A stretch of 64,000 nucleotides of DNA from Saccopteryx bilineata. Its lineage: Eukaryota; Chordata; Mammalia; Chiroptera; Emballonuridae. The stretch spans positions 28,488,875 to 28,552,874 of the forward strand of contig NC_089495.1 in the NCBI RefSeq assembly GCF_036850765.1. The letters are read 5' to 3'. The notes below the pieces were generated by a model, which ran no database searches, was not told the origin of the DNA, and was given only the letters and a program-made list of their open reading frames with translations. Position 1 is the stretch's first letter; each line of letters begins with the position of its first letter. This document shows, in pieces, positions 23,895 to 36,414 of this stretch. The translations under genes were made by a program, and so were the position numbers.

Positions 23895-25532
23895 AATTGC
23901 TTCATGGTTCACCATTCAGTAACAGGCAGTAAAGTCAAACCATCAGCAATGCTTACACCTGGTTATAAATCTGAGAAAGAAATTAGTTTGTCCATACTGC
24001 TATAAAAGAGTACAGAATACTGATATTGGTCCCCATAAGCTCTTTAAAAATACTTAATAACTTCTTCAAAAGTTTTCTTGTCTCTCATTGGTAGTTACTG
24101 GAGGGGAGTTAATATAGAGAGTAGAGGATGAGAGTCCTCAAATTGTCAGCAAGAGTATTTTCTGGAAGCGCCAAAAACTGTTATCTAGATTGAAACTTGA
24201 CTTTGGGGAACAGAGTTCAGGCATGTGGAGTCTATTAGGCTCAACTGATACCTGCCAGTTTCCCATCTCCTGGCCTCTGGCACTTTTAGCAGCTTACCCC
24301 CCTGCCCACTGGGGAATTTTGTTAAGGGTATCCAGAGCTTTGATATAGGGTCCCTGTGGGCTGTGACAGGAAAGAGGAGATTGTAGCTGCATGATTTAAC
24401 TTCTTTTCACTATCCATACTCCTTGCCAGAGAGAATCTCTTGTCACATGGGCTAACGGCAGTGAAAGAAACCATAAACTGTAAAACTCTATTCTCAGAAA
24501 ACGCATCATCCAATGAATGCCTGGTAGCTTTTGCTGAGAGACAATAAATGTTACTGCTCTACAGTAAGGAGAAATGAGAAATCCTATTCCCAAGGGAGAA
24601 AAAATACATCTCCACGTGTGACATGTACTTAACATTATGGATAGCATCAGCCTGCACTCTTATCATGATGTAAATTTGTTTTCTATTCACTGGCTTGAAT
24701 AGTAACAAAATAATATTAAAATTTGAATGAAGCACCAGATAGAAATTTTATTACAATTTCCATGGCAATCTGACTGTGGGGGAAAAGTTTAAGAGTGAAC
24801 AAAAGCAGACAGCAGTTAGTCAACTCTAGTATTTATAACCTCTATTGATTGGAAAGTCAATCTGTTTATTAATAATAAACCAAATGCTTGTTGGAATAAA
24901 TAAATTTTTAAAGCTTTACCAACGTTGTATAATTGGATTTTACATAAAGTTTCTAAAATACTCTGTACTAACTTGTTTACAAGATTGTTTATTGTTTCTT
25001 TTGTATATAAAATTGAAATTTTAACCATAAAGCTCATAAAAACGATTTTATGCCTTCTTTTTCCCTCCCTAGAAATAAACATACTAGTTGTGAGGTTCTG
25101 GATATATCTACTTCAGGATTATCCTTTATATTAAAATGCCCAGAGACAGGACTCATAATTCTTATAAATTTAGTATAGCACCAGTTAGGTGCGTTTGAAG
25201 GTGTGCATTGACAACAATAACTGGGAACATTTAGGACTTAGAAGAGGGTAACAAAACTCCTACATGGAGTGAGCTCTAGCATAACAAGTAGACTAAGGAG
25301 ATTTTATTGATTATCTTTTTCTTCTTTATATATATAATTTCCTCAGGCATACAGCCTGAGTCTCAGAGACCTGCTCATTTTTATCATAGAGCTAACTGCT
25401 TTGCAGAAATAGAGATATGCTTACTGCTAAATTTAGTAAAAAAAAAAAATTAAATCAATTTTCTTAGTACTATCTTTCAATGTACTCATTTTATGACCAT
25501 ATTCAATCTACAGTTTAAATAGTTTTTAAAAC
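23895..25532. other. Unassigned DNA, no gene seen
   Basis: Frames of 60-90 codons on both strands (such as 24816-25082 minus) have no recognisable content. No repeat is identified. Confidence 0.5.
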
Positions 25533-25544
25533 TATTTATTTCAG

Positions 25545-25873
25545 CCTGACCAGGCGGTGGCACAGTGGATAGAGAGTCAGACTGGGATGTGGAGGACCCA
25601 GGATCGAGACCTCAAAGTTGCCAGCTTGAGCTCAGGCTCATCTGGTTTGAGCAAGGCTTACCAGCTTGGACCCAAGGTCACTGGCTCGAGCAAGGGGTCA
25701 CTCGGTCGGCTGGAACCCCCGTCAAGGCACATATGAGAAAGCAATCAATGAACAACTAAAAGGTGTCGCAAACAAGAATTGATGCTTCTCATCTCTCTCC
25801 CTTCCTGTCTGTCTGTCCCTATCTGTCCCTCTCTCTTACTCTCTCTGTCTCTGTCAAAAAATATATATAAAAA
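25545..25873 (+). repeat. Full-length tRNA-derived SINE (CCTGACCAGG family)
   Basis: Begins CCTGACCAGGCGGTGGCACA, with A-box-like GTGGCACAGTGGATAG and a mutated B box (GGATCGAGACC). The body has CTTGAGC/TCATCTGG blocks and the conserved AAGCAATCAATGAACAAC, then a pyrimidine-rich 3' part and an A/T tail. The target duplication TATTTATTTCAG is perfect at 25533-25544 and 25874-25885. A second copy lies at 32703. Confidence 0.95.
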
Positions 25874-25885
25874 TATTTATTTCAG

Positions 25886-27480
25886 TAATTACATTTTTAA
25901 TTCCAAGATTTCTTATGAGTTCTTTGTGTTTTCTACCTGTTCCTATTTTGTCTTTGTATTTTTTTCATATTAATAGTAGTTACTATATGTTTAACTTCTC
26001 GATTATATGAACAATTTTATAAAATTTTTCAAACTGTTTCATTAATTTCATATCATCTAGGGAATTTTATGTTCTGTGGTTGACATTTTGTCGTCCTCCT
26101 TAGCTCACTCGTCTCCTTGTGTTTGGAAATTTTAGTTTGTAGCTGCACACGGAGAGGGGGGTTTCTCCTTTTTTCTCTTCATTTACATCCACTCTGTCTC
26201 TAGTTGTAGTATCTGTCTTTACTCCATCTTTCCATGCTTCTAGCCCAGAAATTAGTCTTACATTACCGATCTAAAGACAGTATCGACCTAGTCTCTGACC
26301 CCGTGGGTCATCTGGCTCAGAGATGGACATCAGTCTATCGACCTCCGTGTCCTCCAGAATCCCCTTCCTACTGCGCAGCCTCAGGAAGGCCACCGGTGCT
26401 GGGACCTGACAGCAGTCATGCCGTTAGTGTCTTTTCACAAACGAGCTCGGGGAAAGGCACACCGCTCTCCCAGTTCCTGGTTTCAGTTTGTCATTTGGTG
26501 TTTTATCTATCACTTTTATGTGTCTAGATCCACAGACAAACTTATTTCTGTAAAACATATATTGCTTTTATAAAAAAAAAATCATATAGTTTTGTTTTAA
26601 ACACCACTGAATGTGGGCTGCCTTGACCAGTGGTTGTGAAAGTCTATTTTAGAATAGACAACAGAAAGGTGATCTTGGGAGCTGAAGAACGATATCAAAG
26701 CTGGAAGTGTCTACCATGAACGACTCCAACCTCTTCATTTAAAAACGTTAGGACCAAAACCCAGAGAGGCTGTAAGTTGGTTCTCCAACATTTAGACTCC
26801 AAGCTTGTGGGAAAGAGGGGCAAGTGATTTCATTCTCTCGGCGAGGCAAAGTCCGGGATAAGTCTATTTAAAGAGCTGTCTTCCCCTTTCTAGAATGTTA
26901 TCAAAAGGCCAAGGAAACTTGTCTGTATTATAAAGGCAGAAACAAAGAAAATTGTTTCAAGCCTTCACCCCACACACTGCAAGGCTGGAGGAGTGAGGTC
27001 AATCAATATGAGTGTTATTGCATTCAGTTCTGGCCGGAACACTATCCAGACAAGCCTTCATTCTTGTTGCTGCTCCTTGCAGCTGCAAAACTCCACTGGG
27101 TCTCTTGTGCTGTAGTCTTAGTGGTAGGAGTCTTTCCCTTTGCTGGAAAGTGTCAGTATTCTGTGTATGGACAAGGCTATTCACATCTGTAAATTGATTA
27201 TAGGAGCCCAGTGAGAATCCTCTTAAAATGACAAAAGCAAGTTAACTTACAACATACACAGAGAGTATAGTAACTGGAAAAAAAATATGAAGATCTTGCT
27301 AAACCCTCTGAGTTTTTGATCCACTTCACTAAAGAAAAAGCCACTGACAAGAACAGCAGACCTTTCTAAAAATACATATTGCTTAATAAGTTAGATTTCC
27401 TTGCCCATACACTCCAGTAAGTAAATGGAATATTCAAATCTGACTAGTGCTTTTTGGGTTTCACGTGTCATACATAACTT
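25886..27480. other. Mostly unassigned DNA
   Basis: The 97-codon frame at 26234-26527 has no recognised domain. A faint antisense MIR signal lies at 26730-26790 (ACCAAAACCCAGAGAGGCTG). No gene is supported. Confidence 0.45.
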
Positions 27481-30400
27481 AATTCTCAATAAGACAGGGA
27501 GTGAGTTATTATAATAGGCAGTGTGATCTGCACTCATATCTCTCTTGAGGACCCATTACCCATCCAGCAGCCACAGGGGAATATTAACCCTGACGTCTCA
27601 CACTGCCTTCCTCTGTAGAAACTGCCCGTGGCTTCAGGGAACGGCTACACCTAAGACTTTTGCCTCCTTCCAGGACCTAGTATCTGGTCACCTCCAAAGA
27701 GCATTCACACTATTGATGTGGTAGGTGCATTCTTTTTATTCTCTATCAGAAAAGTTGAGAAGCACTTTCCACTCACCTGGGATGGACTGACAACAGGGTC
27801 CTTTACACTCAGCTCTGGGCCATCTGGCCTTTCTATTCTATTGATATAATGCTAATGGGTCAAAGTGAGCAAAAATGGCAATTTCATAGGAAACCTTGGT
27901 AAGAATGTGCTTCCGGGAGTGTAACATAAAACCTGTAAACACTCTAAGGCCTACCATACTAGTCACATTGTTAGAAATTTGGTGATCTGGGTGTGCTTAG
28001 GTTATCCTCTCCAAGGTAAACAAGACGTTGCCCCTAAACCCTCCATCACTCAGAAAGAAACACAATGCCTGTTAGGTCTCTCAGGTTCCAAAAGCAGAAT
28101 ATTCTCACTCAGGAATGCTGCTCTTAATCATGGTGAGGACCCAGTGGGCTCACTGTGAGTCTGGCCTAGGTCAAGATTCCATGTATTATCTGAACCCCAA
28201 GTACCTCACTCTAATGGGGGCATGATAACTTGGCATCCCTAGGGTTTTAATGTCAGCATGGACCCAATATCTAATAGATATTGAAAGATGGAAAGGTATA
28301 AGGATTTCTTTTTCCCTAGTATACATTTACTTGAGTAAACCATGGTAGGTCCCTCTGGGGTGGACTAGCATAATCACTACCGTATGTTCATGCCAGGGTG
28401 TTGCAGAATTTCTTCTTTATTGTGACCCAACTCTCCCCCTTAATAGCTTCTTGGTCTGAGAACTGGCTCATGTCTAGAAACTGAGTAATGATGTTGGTTA
28501 TTTAGCATGAAATGGGGTAACTTTCTTCAGTCTCTCGATCATCTGTTCTTGATTTATTTGTTCTATAACATAAATATCCTTGGTGGCTGCTCATTTATTT
28601 TGCCTCTGAGAATACTGTGTCCTAGTAACCATTTTTATAGCTTGCTGCAGGCCAGGTCTATCAGACTCTATTATAAGAGATCCTGTAATTCCTGCTATCA
28701 AAGAGCCCAGTTGTGTATTAACATCTCCTACTCTCTCCCCTGTTCTACAGACATCAGAGAACCATTCAGCTTTCCAACGATATTTTTGCCCATTTCTCCA
28801 GGGTATTCCTTATTTCTCTGGTAGCTATAGTATCCTTTGAACTCTCTAGAGTGCAGTTTGCAGGGGAATATTCTGGCTTCCTCTAGCATGCCTATTTCTC
28901 TGAGCTTTTTGATTTGTCCTTTCACTATGTGCCATGGAAGTTATAGCACTTCACCTTAACTTAGTGTGGGCCTTAGCTTTCTGCAAGCTTCTAGGAGTAT
29001 CCTATTAGCATATTTACATTACCTCCTAATGTCTCTTGCCAGGACATTAAATATTATATGTTCATATCTATAAATTCTCCATAAAGTTGAATAACTTTAT
29101 GTTTTGCCCCATTTGATTTAGTACCATCAGGTTCCTATCCCATAAGTACACTCCATGCTCTTGCCAACTAAATCCTTAGTTCTTTCAAGCTCTTTCCTCC
29201 TTTAGCAGGCCAACGCTTCCCAGTCAGGGTTATATATCACTTGATCTTAGTAATTTGACCTGTGAGTGTTATGAAGGGATATGGGGGTAGATTCTAAGGG
29301 AGTATTACCATATAAGACAAAGGTCTCTAAACAGTTCCAAAGACCCTTCTCTTGGAACTTTCTCCGGGAATGAGACCAATGAGAATTCTATAGAAAGTGT
29401 CCCTTCATAGGAAAACTTACAATATGAAGCAAATGGACTTGATCCAATTAGGAATGCAGTATAGACTATTTTTTTTTCTGGATCACCATTTGGGACCAAA
29501 CTACCTAGTCCCCAGAACTGGGATTATTAGCTGCTAATAGTTCATAACTGTGTCCCTTGCTGAGTATTGCCTACTGTCAAGGGATCTGCTTTGCCCAAGG
29601 ATATACCCTTTTCCAGGGAGTGTCCCTCAGGGCGATGACTGGCTGATATAGGGCTATAAAGCCATATCCCCTTGCCTTGACTTGAGACAGTAGAGGTCCA
29701 GGCTCCATTGACTGATTTGCCTAACTTCTCTGTAAAATCAGCTGCGTCCTTCGCTGAGACACACTGCAGGGAGCTTCTCTCTTTGCCCAATGCTGCCTTT
29801 TCACTGGCACTTCCCAATACACCTTTAACATTCAACTGTCCATCTCACAACTTGTATCCAAGAAACCCAGTCTAAGAGTTACTATTATCATTCTCATTTA
29901 TACTTTAGGGAAAGTGTTCTATAACCTTATGGTTGAATCTCAGTCTTTTAATGGGCCCATGCTCTCTGAGCTGTGGTCTTTGATAATGTTTCTACCTGAT
30001 CCATACCCCAATCTTAGGTGAGATAGGGGATTATAGAGGGGATTATAGTGGGATCAATGTCCCTCCTCCAAGTGAGATAAGGCTCAGGTAGTCCTTCACC
30101 ATGAAAAGAAGGACTTTGGGAGAATGGCCTGATCATGTTTCAGACTGGGTACTTTTCTTCTGCCTCTGTTAGAGCCATAAAAGGATCTTTCTTGGTTCTT
30201 CAGTGTGCAAATCTGGTGAGGTTCTTGAAGATTTAATCTATTAAGTATAGTGGTTCCCCTAAGACAGTGGCCTCTAATTCTCATTCTAGTTTATACTCAG
30301 CCTCCCCCTAATTGTCAAAATTATTATCTGAGTGTTTCTGTTATTTTATTGCTCAAGTGACAACTACCCCTGGTAAGAAGATCTTGGCTGTGACTTTAGA

Positions 30401-30560
30401 TTTTCCTGTATCTCCAAATTTCAGTGTGGAGGTAATTTCTGAGACCTCAACCCTTGTATCTACAAGAAAGGTTATGTTCAGTTTTTTCTTACTATAATGT
30501 TGGGAATAATGACTTCTAGTTCTTTACTTGTCAGAGCAAAAGCAGGAATTCTCCTAGTCT
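27481..30560. other. Unassigned 3-kb block, possible antisense retroviral-type relic
   Basis: The block has few L1 or SINE signatures but is unlike neutral unique AT-rich DNA in its even composition. Minus-strand frames at 28728-28925, 29305-29499 and 29542-29835 lie in the same orientation and are hydrophilic. I cannot match them to a known gag or pol protein, so a retroviral origin is only a guess. No intact gene is present. Confidence 0.3.
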
Positions 30561-32155
30561 CTTTTAAAAGTTAGTGTCATAAAAAATAAAGATGGAGAGG
30601 TTCTAGAGGTCAAGAGCCTAAATACTACCAAATACAATTTGTGTTACTATATTGGATCCTAGTTTGGATAATATGTATTTTTTAATAGCACACATTTTGG
30701 CTACAATTAGAAACATTTTAATACAAACTTGCTATTAGATAATATTAAGGAAATAATACTATATTTTGGTGCTATAATGACATTGTTAATGGTTTTCTCA
30801 GATGCTATGATTTTTTTTAAATGCATATTGAAAAATTTAGGGTAAAATGCTATGATATTTATAATTTACTGTAAAAATTAAAACAATATAGGCAAAAAAT
30901 AAATGGCAAAATCTTAATTAAATTGTAAAAATCTATGTAATATATACATAGCTGTTCATATTCATCATATACATAGGTTTATAGATAGGTATGCATGGGT
31001 GTTTATTACACTATACTGTGTACTTTTCTAGATGTTTAAACATTTTTGTTATAAATTTTTAAAATAAACCTACAAGTTAATGAAATTTAAAATGTATCTA
31101 CCTTGCCATGCAAACGAGTATAAAATTGGCACCAAATAAGGTAGAATGCAAAGCATATAGAAAGTGCTCAGTAAGTGTTATGTAATATTATCTCCTAATT
31201 GAGAATTCTTTATTCTAAAGTAAGGACTCATGTGTTGGCTTAGAATAACTAATGTGGTCCTCTGAAATTAGTTTCACTTCACCTAACACTCATCTTTTTA
31301 AAGTAATGAAGGGCAAATCAATGTTGCCTGCCAAGTAAAAACTATTAGCATGAATGCAGCATATGTTAATGCTATTGCAACTTAATGATAAATGATCAAT
31401 AAGTGAGGTAGACACCTACAATACCATCCCAGCTGTGAATTTCCTGACATTTGGTAAAGATTCATTAAGTGATTGATGTTTAGTGAGGCAATGGCCGGTC
31501 AGCAAATTTCTTGACTTACTGTGCTTCAAAGATTTCAGTCTGTGAAAATATGCATTTAGAAGGTTAACGTGCATTTAATATGTGAATAGTTTACAAGTTG
31601 CGTGTCTTCTTATCACCCCAATAAGCTATTTAACAATTTTATATTTTACGAGTTATTAGTTGCTTTTAAAATCATTTGGAACATAGAAACAATCTGGCAT
31701 AACTTTCTCATTTCAAATATGTGGAAACAAAGTTCAAGGAGATCAAAGGACTGCCCAGACCTGAAAATAGGACTCTCATTTTAAGTTCTATATTATGGTA
31801 TATAAAACCTGTATAAAAGATGTTTTTACAAATAACTTTAGATGGGACTTCAACATAAGATGGAAACTACTTTTTATTGTATTCTCAAATGATGTTGTTT
31901 CCATCCAACACACATTTATTAATTGTTTACCATGTGACAAGTAATCAGGATAATAAAAGAAAATTCTGTGTTTCTTGCCATCAATGAACTCACAATCCAG
32001 TGGGTATCATGGAGGAAATAGATTTGATCTGAGTCAATAAGTATGTATTCACTGAATGAAGTAGGAGTGACAAAGGACAACATGAACAATGACACAAAGA
32101 TACAAACTATAAAAGAAAGGAAAGAAAGGTGGAAATAGTAAATTTATCTGATGAA
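30561..32155. other. Unassigned AT-rich DNA with weak MIR traces
   Basis: A MIR 3' end trace lies near 31140-31195 (GAAAGTGCTCAGTAAGTGTT). An old mammal-wide repeat trace lies near 31905-32030. Nothing else is recognised. Confidence 0.45.
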
Positions 32156-32163
32156 TCAAGAAC

Positions 32164-32690
32164 TTAGAAACTCAGAAACATTGATACGTAAAGACACATG
32201 CAGCCCCATGTTCATTGCAGCATTGTTCACAGTGGCCAGGACATGGAAACAACCAAAAAGGCCGTCAATAGATGACTGGATAAAGAAGATGCGGCACATA
32301 TACACTATGGAATACTACTCAGCCATAAGAAATGATGACATCGGATCATTTACAGCAAAATGGTGGGATCTTGATAACATTATATGAAGTGAAATAAGTA
32401 AATCAGAAAAAACCAGGAACTGCATTATTCCATACGTAGGTGGGACATAAAAGTGAAACTAAGAGACATTGATAAGAGTGTGGTGGTTACGAGGGGAGGG
32501 GGGAGAGGGAGAGGGAAAGGGGGAGGGGGAGGGGCACAAAGAAAACTAGATAGGTGACAGAGGACAATCTGACTTTGGGTGATGGGTATGCAACATAAGT
32601 GAACGACAAGATAACCTGGAGTTGTTATCTTTGAATATATGTATCCTGATTTATTGATGTCGCCCCATTAAAAATAAAATTATTAAAAAA
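32164..32690 (+). mobile_element. 5'-truncated young L1, plus strand
   Basis: The first part encodes the last ORF2 residues, with landmarks DWIKKM and [13 protein letters not shown], and stops early at a TGA (32385-32387) where the 36-39 kb copy reads on. The 3' UTR and polypurine tract match the copies at 21800 and 36415. A target duplication is visible as AAGAACTTAG (32159-32168) against AAGAATTTAG (32693-32702), one mismatch. Confidence 0.9.
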
Positions 32691-32702
32691 AAAAGAATTT
32701 AG

Positions 32703-33030
32703 CCTGACCAGGCGGTGGCGCAGTGGATAGAGCGTCAGACTGGGATGTGGAAGACCCAGGTTCGAGACCCCGAGGTCGCCAGCTTGAGCACAAGCTCATC
32801 TGGGTTGAGCAAAAAAAGCTCACCAGCTCGGACCTAAGGTCACTGAGCAAGGGGTCACTCGGTCTGCTGTAGCACCACGGTCAAGGCACATATGAGAAAG
32901 CAATCAATGAACAACTAAGGTGTTGCAACGAGAAACTAATGATTGGTGCTTCTCATCTCTCTCTGTTCCTGTCTGTCTGTCCCTATCTATCCCTCTCTCT
33001 GATTCTCTTTCTGTCCCTGTAAAGAAAAAA
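32703..33030 (+). repeat. Full-length tRNA-derived SINE (CCTGACCAGG family)
   Basis: Begins CCTGACCAGGCGGTGGCGCA, with an intact B box GGTTCGAGACC at 32759-32769, the same body and pyrimidine-rich 3' part as the copy at 25545, and an A-rich tail. AAAAGAATTTAG flanks it on both sides (32691-32702 and 33031-33042). It lies exactly at the 3' end of the preceding L1. Close to consensus, so young. Confidence 0.95.
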
Positions 33031-33042
33031 AAAAGAATTTAG

Positions 33043-34917
33043 CTTAAATTATTACTTTTAGTTTTTAAAACTCTTTTCAAATCTGTGTAATTAAGTAAAC
33101 ATCAGAATCAGGGTTAAAAAAAAACCCTCAATGTCACCATGTTAAATTTAATTTTTGAAATAAAATTTAGAAAAACCCCCACCAAACTCAATTTAAAATT
33201 AAAATACTATTTCCTCAAATTTACCTCCCACTCAAATATCTAACTACACTGTTATTAAAGAAAGCACATAGTAGGACATTCTCAACTCCCCTGAATTTAC
33301 CAAATCCTCATAATACAATTCAACCCAGAAGTTGTCAAGCATTGTTTTAATTAGATCATTTCAAGGTCTGTTTATTTAAAAAAAACACTTAAAGCATATC
33401 AGAGGTGTGTCTGGCATGGACCTAGGTTCTGAGAATGCAACAGTGAATGAGACAACCCCAATTTCTGTACCCAGGGAGCTCCTATTCAATGAGGGAATTT
33501 ATTTCATTCAGTTTATTTCAGTACTTCTATTTTCACCCTTTAATTTTATAAACAATAAATTTTGGTTTGGATTAAAATATGTAATCATTGTTTTCCATCC
33601 CCCCTTCCTATTGTTCCTCTTCCATTTATTGTCTCTATTAATCTCTTTAAGACACTGTCACTGCATGTCACTCCTTGTTCAATAGATTCTGATGGCTTTT
33701 CACCATAAGTATGTGGTCATTTTTTAATCTTTTCTCCCATCTCACTTTTCTTTGAGGATCACTCTTGTGTCAGCTCATGTTATTGAGATGGGTGGAACAC
33801 ATTCCCTGGGTTTACTAGGATGGAAAAAATGTACAAAATTCCTTACCTAACTGCAGCCATGCTTGACCCCATAACTTCTTGTTCAACTTTGTCAACCTCT
33901 GTTATTCTCATGCTTTCTACATCAATGCCTGAAATCTCTTCTATCACTCATTGCTCCCATCTAAAAAACCCCAGTGCTTTGCTTTCTGACTCTTCCAATT
34001 TTCAGCAACTTACTTTTTCTATTTTCTTGAAATACCATTCATGTCATTATTTTCATCTCTAGTTACCTCAGTAGATGAATAGCCTCTTGAAGAATCAGGC
34101 CCATATTTCATCATTGTGTGCATTATTCATAGTACCATGAGTAGTGGGCACACAGAGGCAGTTCTGGGATAAAATTGAGAGCTTTGTGCTTAAAATCAGG
34201 CAGACCTTGATTGGGATATCTGGTTTAGAATCTGACAGATTTTGATCTATTCAGGTACCAAGGAATAAAAGGAAAACACTAGATAATTTTTAAAAATCAC
34301 AACTTTGAGTTTATTAATTTACCAACAAGGGAGCATGCAGCAGTAAAAAAAAAAATTACTTAGTTGTTCACTGGATGGGGGGGGGAATCAAGAGGTTTTA
34401 AGTGCTAGAAAAGAGTTAAGTGGTAGCTACACTAGTTAACCATTGAAGACTAGCATTATAGATTGAACTGAAAGAACCCATGGGTCCAGCGCAGTAAGTT
34501 GAAATAGTCCAACTGTTCATTTGATAGGAGAGTAAGAGTCTTCCGAAAGAGTCTTCAGAGTACTGGAATCATTCAAAGATTATGTTTTCTACCTGCTTCA
34601 GCTGCTTAGAGTCTATTATTATGAAACACAACAGTGAATTTTGATATCCCCTGGAAAATTGCTATTTTAAATGAAAATTTTTCTTCATAAAAGGTTGTTT
34701 AAAGAAATTTTAAGTAGTAAATATGGATGTCTTGTGTTGCATATTGTAAAACACAATAAAATTGTATGTGGCATTTTTATTATGAGTAATACTTACACAT
34801 TAATTGATTTTTAGATCAATTTCCAAAGGAATGTCTTTGACTTTTTATTATTTCTGAAGAGAATTTGGAGAGTGAAGAAAACTAAAGATATTAATTTTAA
34901 TAAATATTATGTAAGGA
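33043..34917. other. Unassigned DNA with faint old repeats
   Basis: Traces of an old mammal-wide repeat appear at 33410-33500 and perhaps of L2 at 34070-34150. Frames at 33407-33685 and 33820-34062 are not recognisable. A G-run is at 34378-34386. Confidence 0.45.
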
Positions 34918-34919
34918 TC

Positions 34920-35277
34920 TCTGTGGCTGAATAGTGGTCTCCCAAGTTCCTACCTCTAAGTCACAACTGCCATCACCTTAGAATATGAGTATTTGGGGAC
35001 TAAGGTAAAATGAGATTACCTAGGGAAGTTGGGGAGCTAGTTCAGTGTGACTGTGTCCTTAAGAAGAGGAGATAAGTAGGACTCAGGCACTCACAGAGGA
35101 AGGATCTTGTCAAGACATTTATCTACAAGGCAGGAGTAGAGACCTCCAAAGAAACCATCCATACCTAGATGTTGATTTTGGACTTCTAACATCCAGAATT
35201 TTCAGAAAATAAATTTTTGATGTTTAAGCCACATAGACTGTAGTAATTTGTTATGGCAATGCTCGGAAAATAATAGA
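34920..35277 (+). repeat. MaLR (MLT1-type) LTR
   Basis: Block order matches MLT1: a first block ending CTACCTCTAAGTCACAACTG, then GAATATGAGTATTTGGGGAC, then GTGTCCTTAAGAAGAGGAGA, then the conserved 3' end GATGTTTAAGCCACATAGAC with TTTGTTATGGCAATGC. Solo LTR without genes. The opposite-strand relative is at 6722. Confidence 0.8.
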
Positions 35278-36399
35278 GATTTTGGTTCTGGGAAGTAGGC
35301 TGCTGCTATGACATATACCTAAAAGTGCGGGGAGGGGTTGGAACTAAGTGATCAGTGGAGGCTGGAAGGGGGGGTTGAAGTGAATGTTGCAAAAAGCCTA
35401 GATTGCCTTGGAAAGACTGTTGGTAGAAACCTAAACATTAAGTGTGTTTCTGGTCAGATCTCAGATGAAAAGAAGAAAGTGTTACTGGAAACTAAAGGAA
35501 AGGTGACCCTTGTTACAAAGGGGCAAAGACCTTGGCTCAGTTGTGTTCTAATATTGTGTGGAAAGTAGAACTCGTATATGATGAGCTTAGATATTTTGCT
35601 GAGATTTCTAAGTCAAATGTTGAAGGTGTGGCTGGCTGTCTCCTCACTACTTGAATGATTATGTTTGGAATTTATTTTGAAAAGGTTCATCAGAAAATTT
35701 ATCATATGTATAATTAACTGTTATTTGTATGTGGATATGTATGTCTTTTATACATGCAACTTTAATTTATGATCCATATAGCTATAGATGTACACTTGTG
35801 TATGCATGTATATATAATACATATATGGCAAAATGTTGACAATTGTTTGATTTAGGCGGTGGGTATATGGATAATTGTACCATTCTTTCTGCTTTTAGCT
35901 GTTTAAAACTGTTAGAAATAAAATGTTAGAAATTCAAGAGGTTAGCAGAAGATTTAAAAAGTCACATGAGACATAAAAGTGATCCTAAACCTCTGAAAAG
36001 ATAGCATAAAATAGCATAGCATTATTTTGGCACACACACCTGTATAGGGAGCAGTTTCTTTGGTTTGTTCACACTTTTACTAGCTTAACTTTAACAAAGC
36101 AAACAAAATGTAGAACTATGAAAGAGGAACATTCACTACGAATCAGAGACAGTAAGAGGAGATGTGGGATAATGAGAGCCCATCTCACTCTTCAAGAAAA
36201 CATGTTTTCTCTAGAAATCTCATCTGGAAGTCAAGAGAGAAGCTTTAAATTCAATTCTTTTCATTTGCACTAACTTTCTGATCCCTCTATCAAAGATCAC
36301 TCAAGAATTCTAAAAAGCAATGTGTTTAAAATCTGTCTCAGCAAATATCCCAAAGGGCTACTTAAATTCACTTAAGCTTAACTTTAGTTTGAAGCCCAC
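35278..36399. other. Unassigned DNA, no gene seen
   Basis: The frame at 35338-35568 is not recognisable. AT-rich unique sequence otherwise. Confidence 0.5.
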
Positions 36400-36414
36400 A
36401 AGACAATGATTCTT

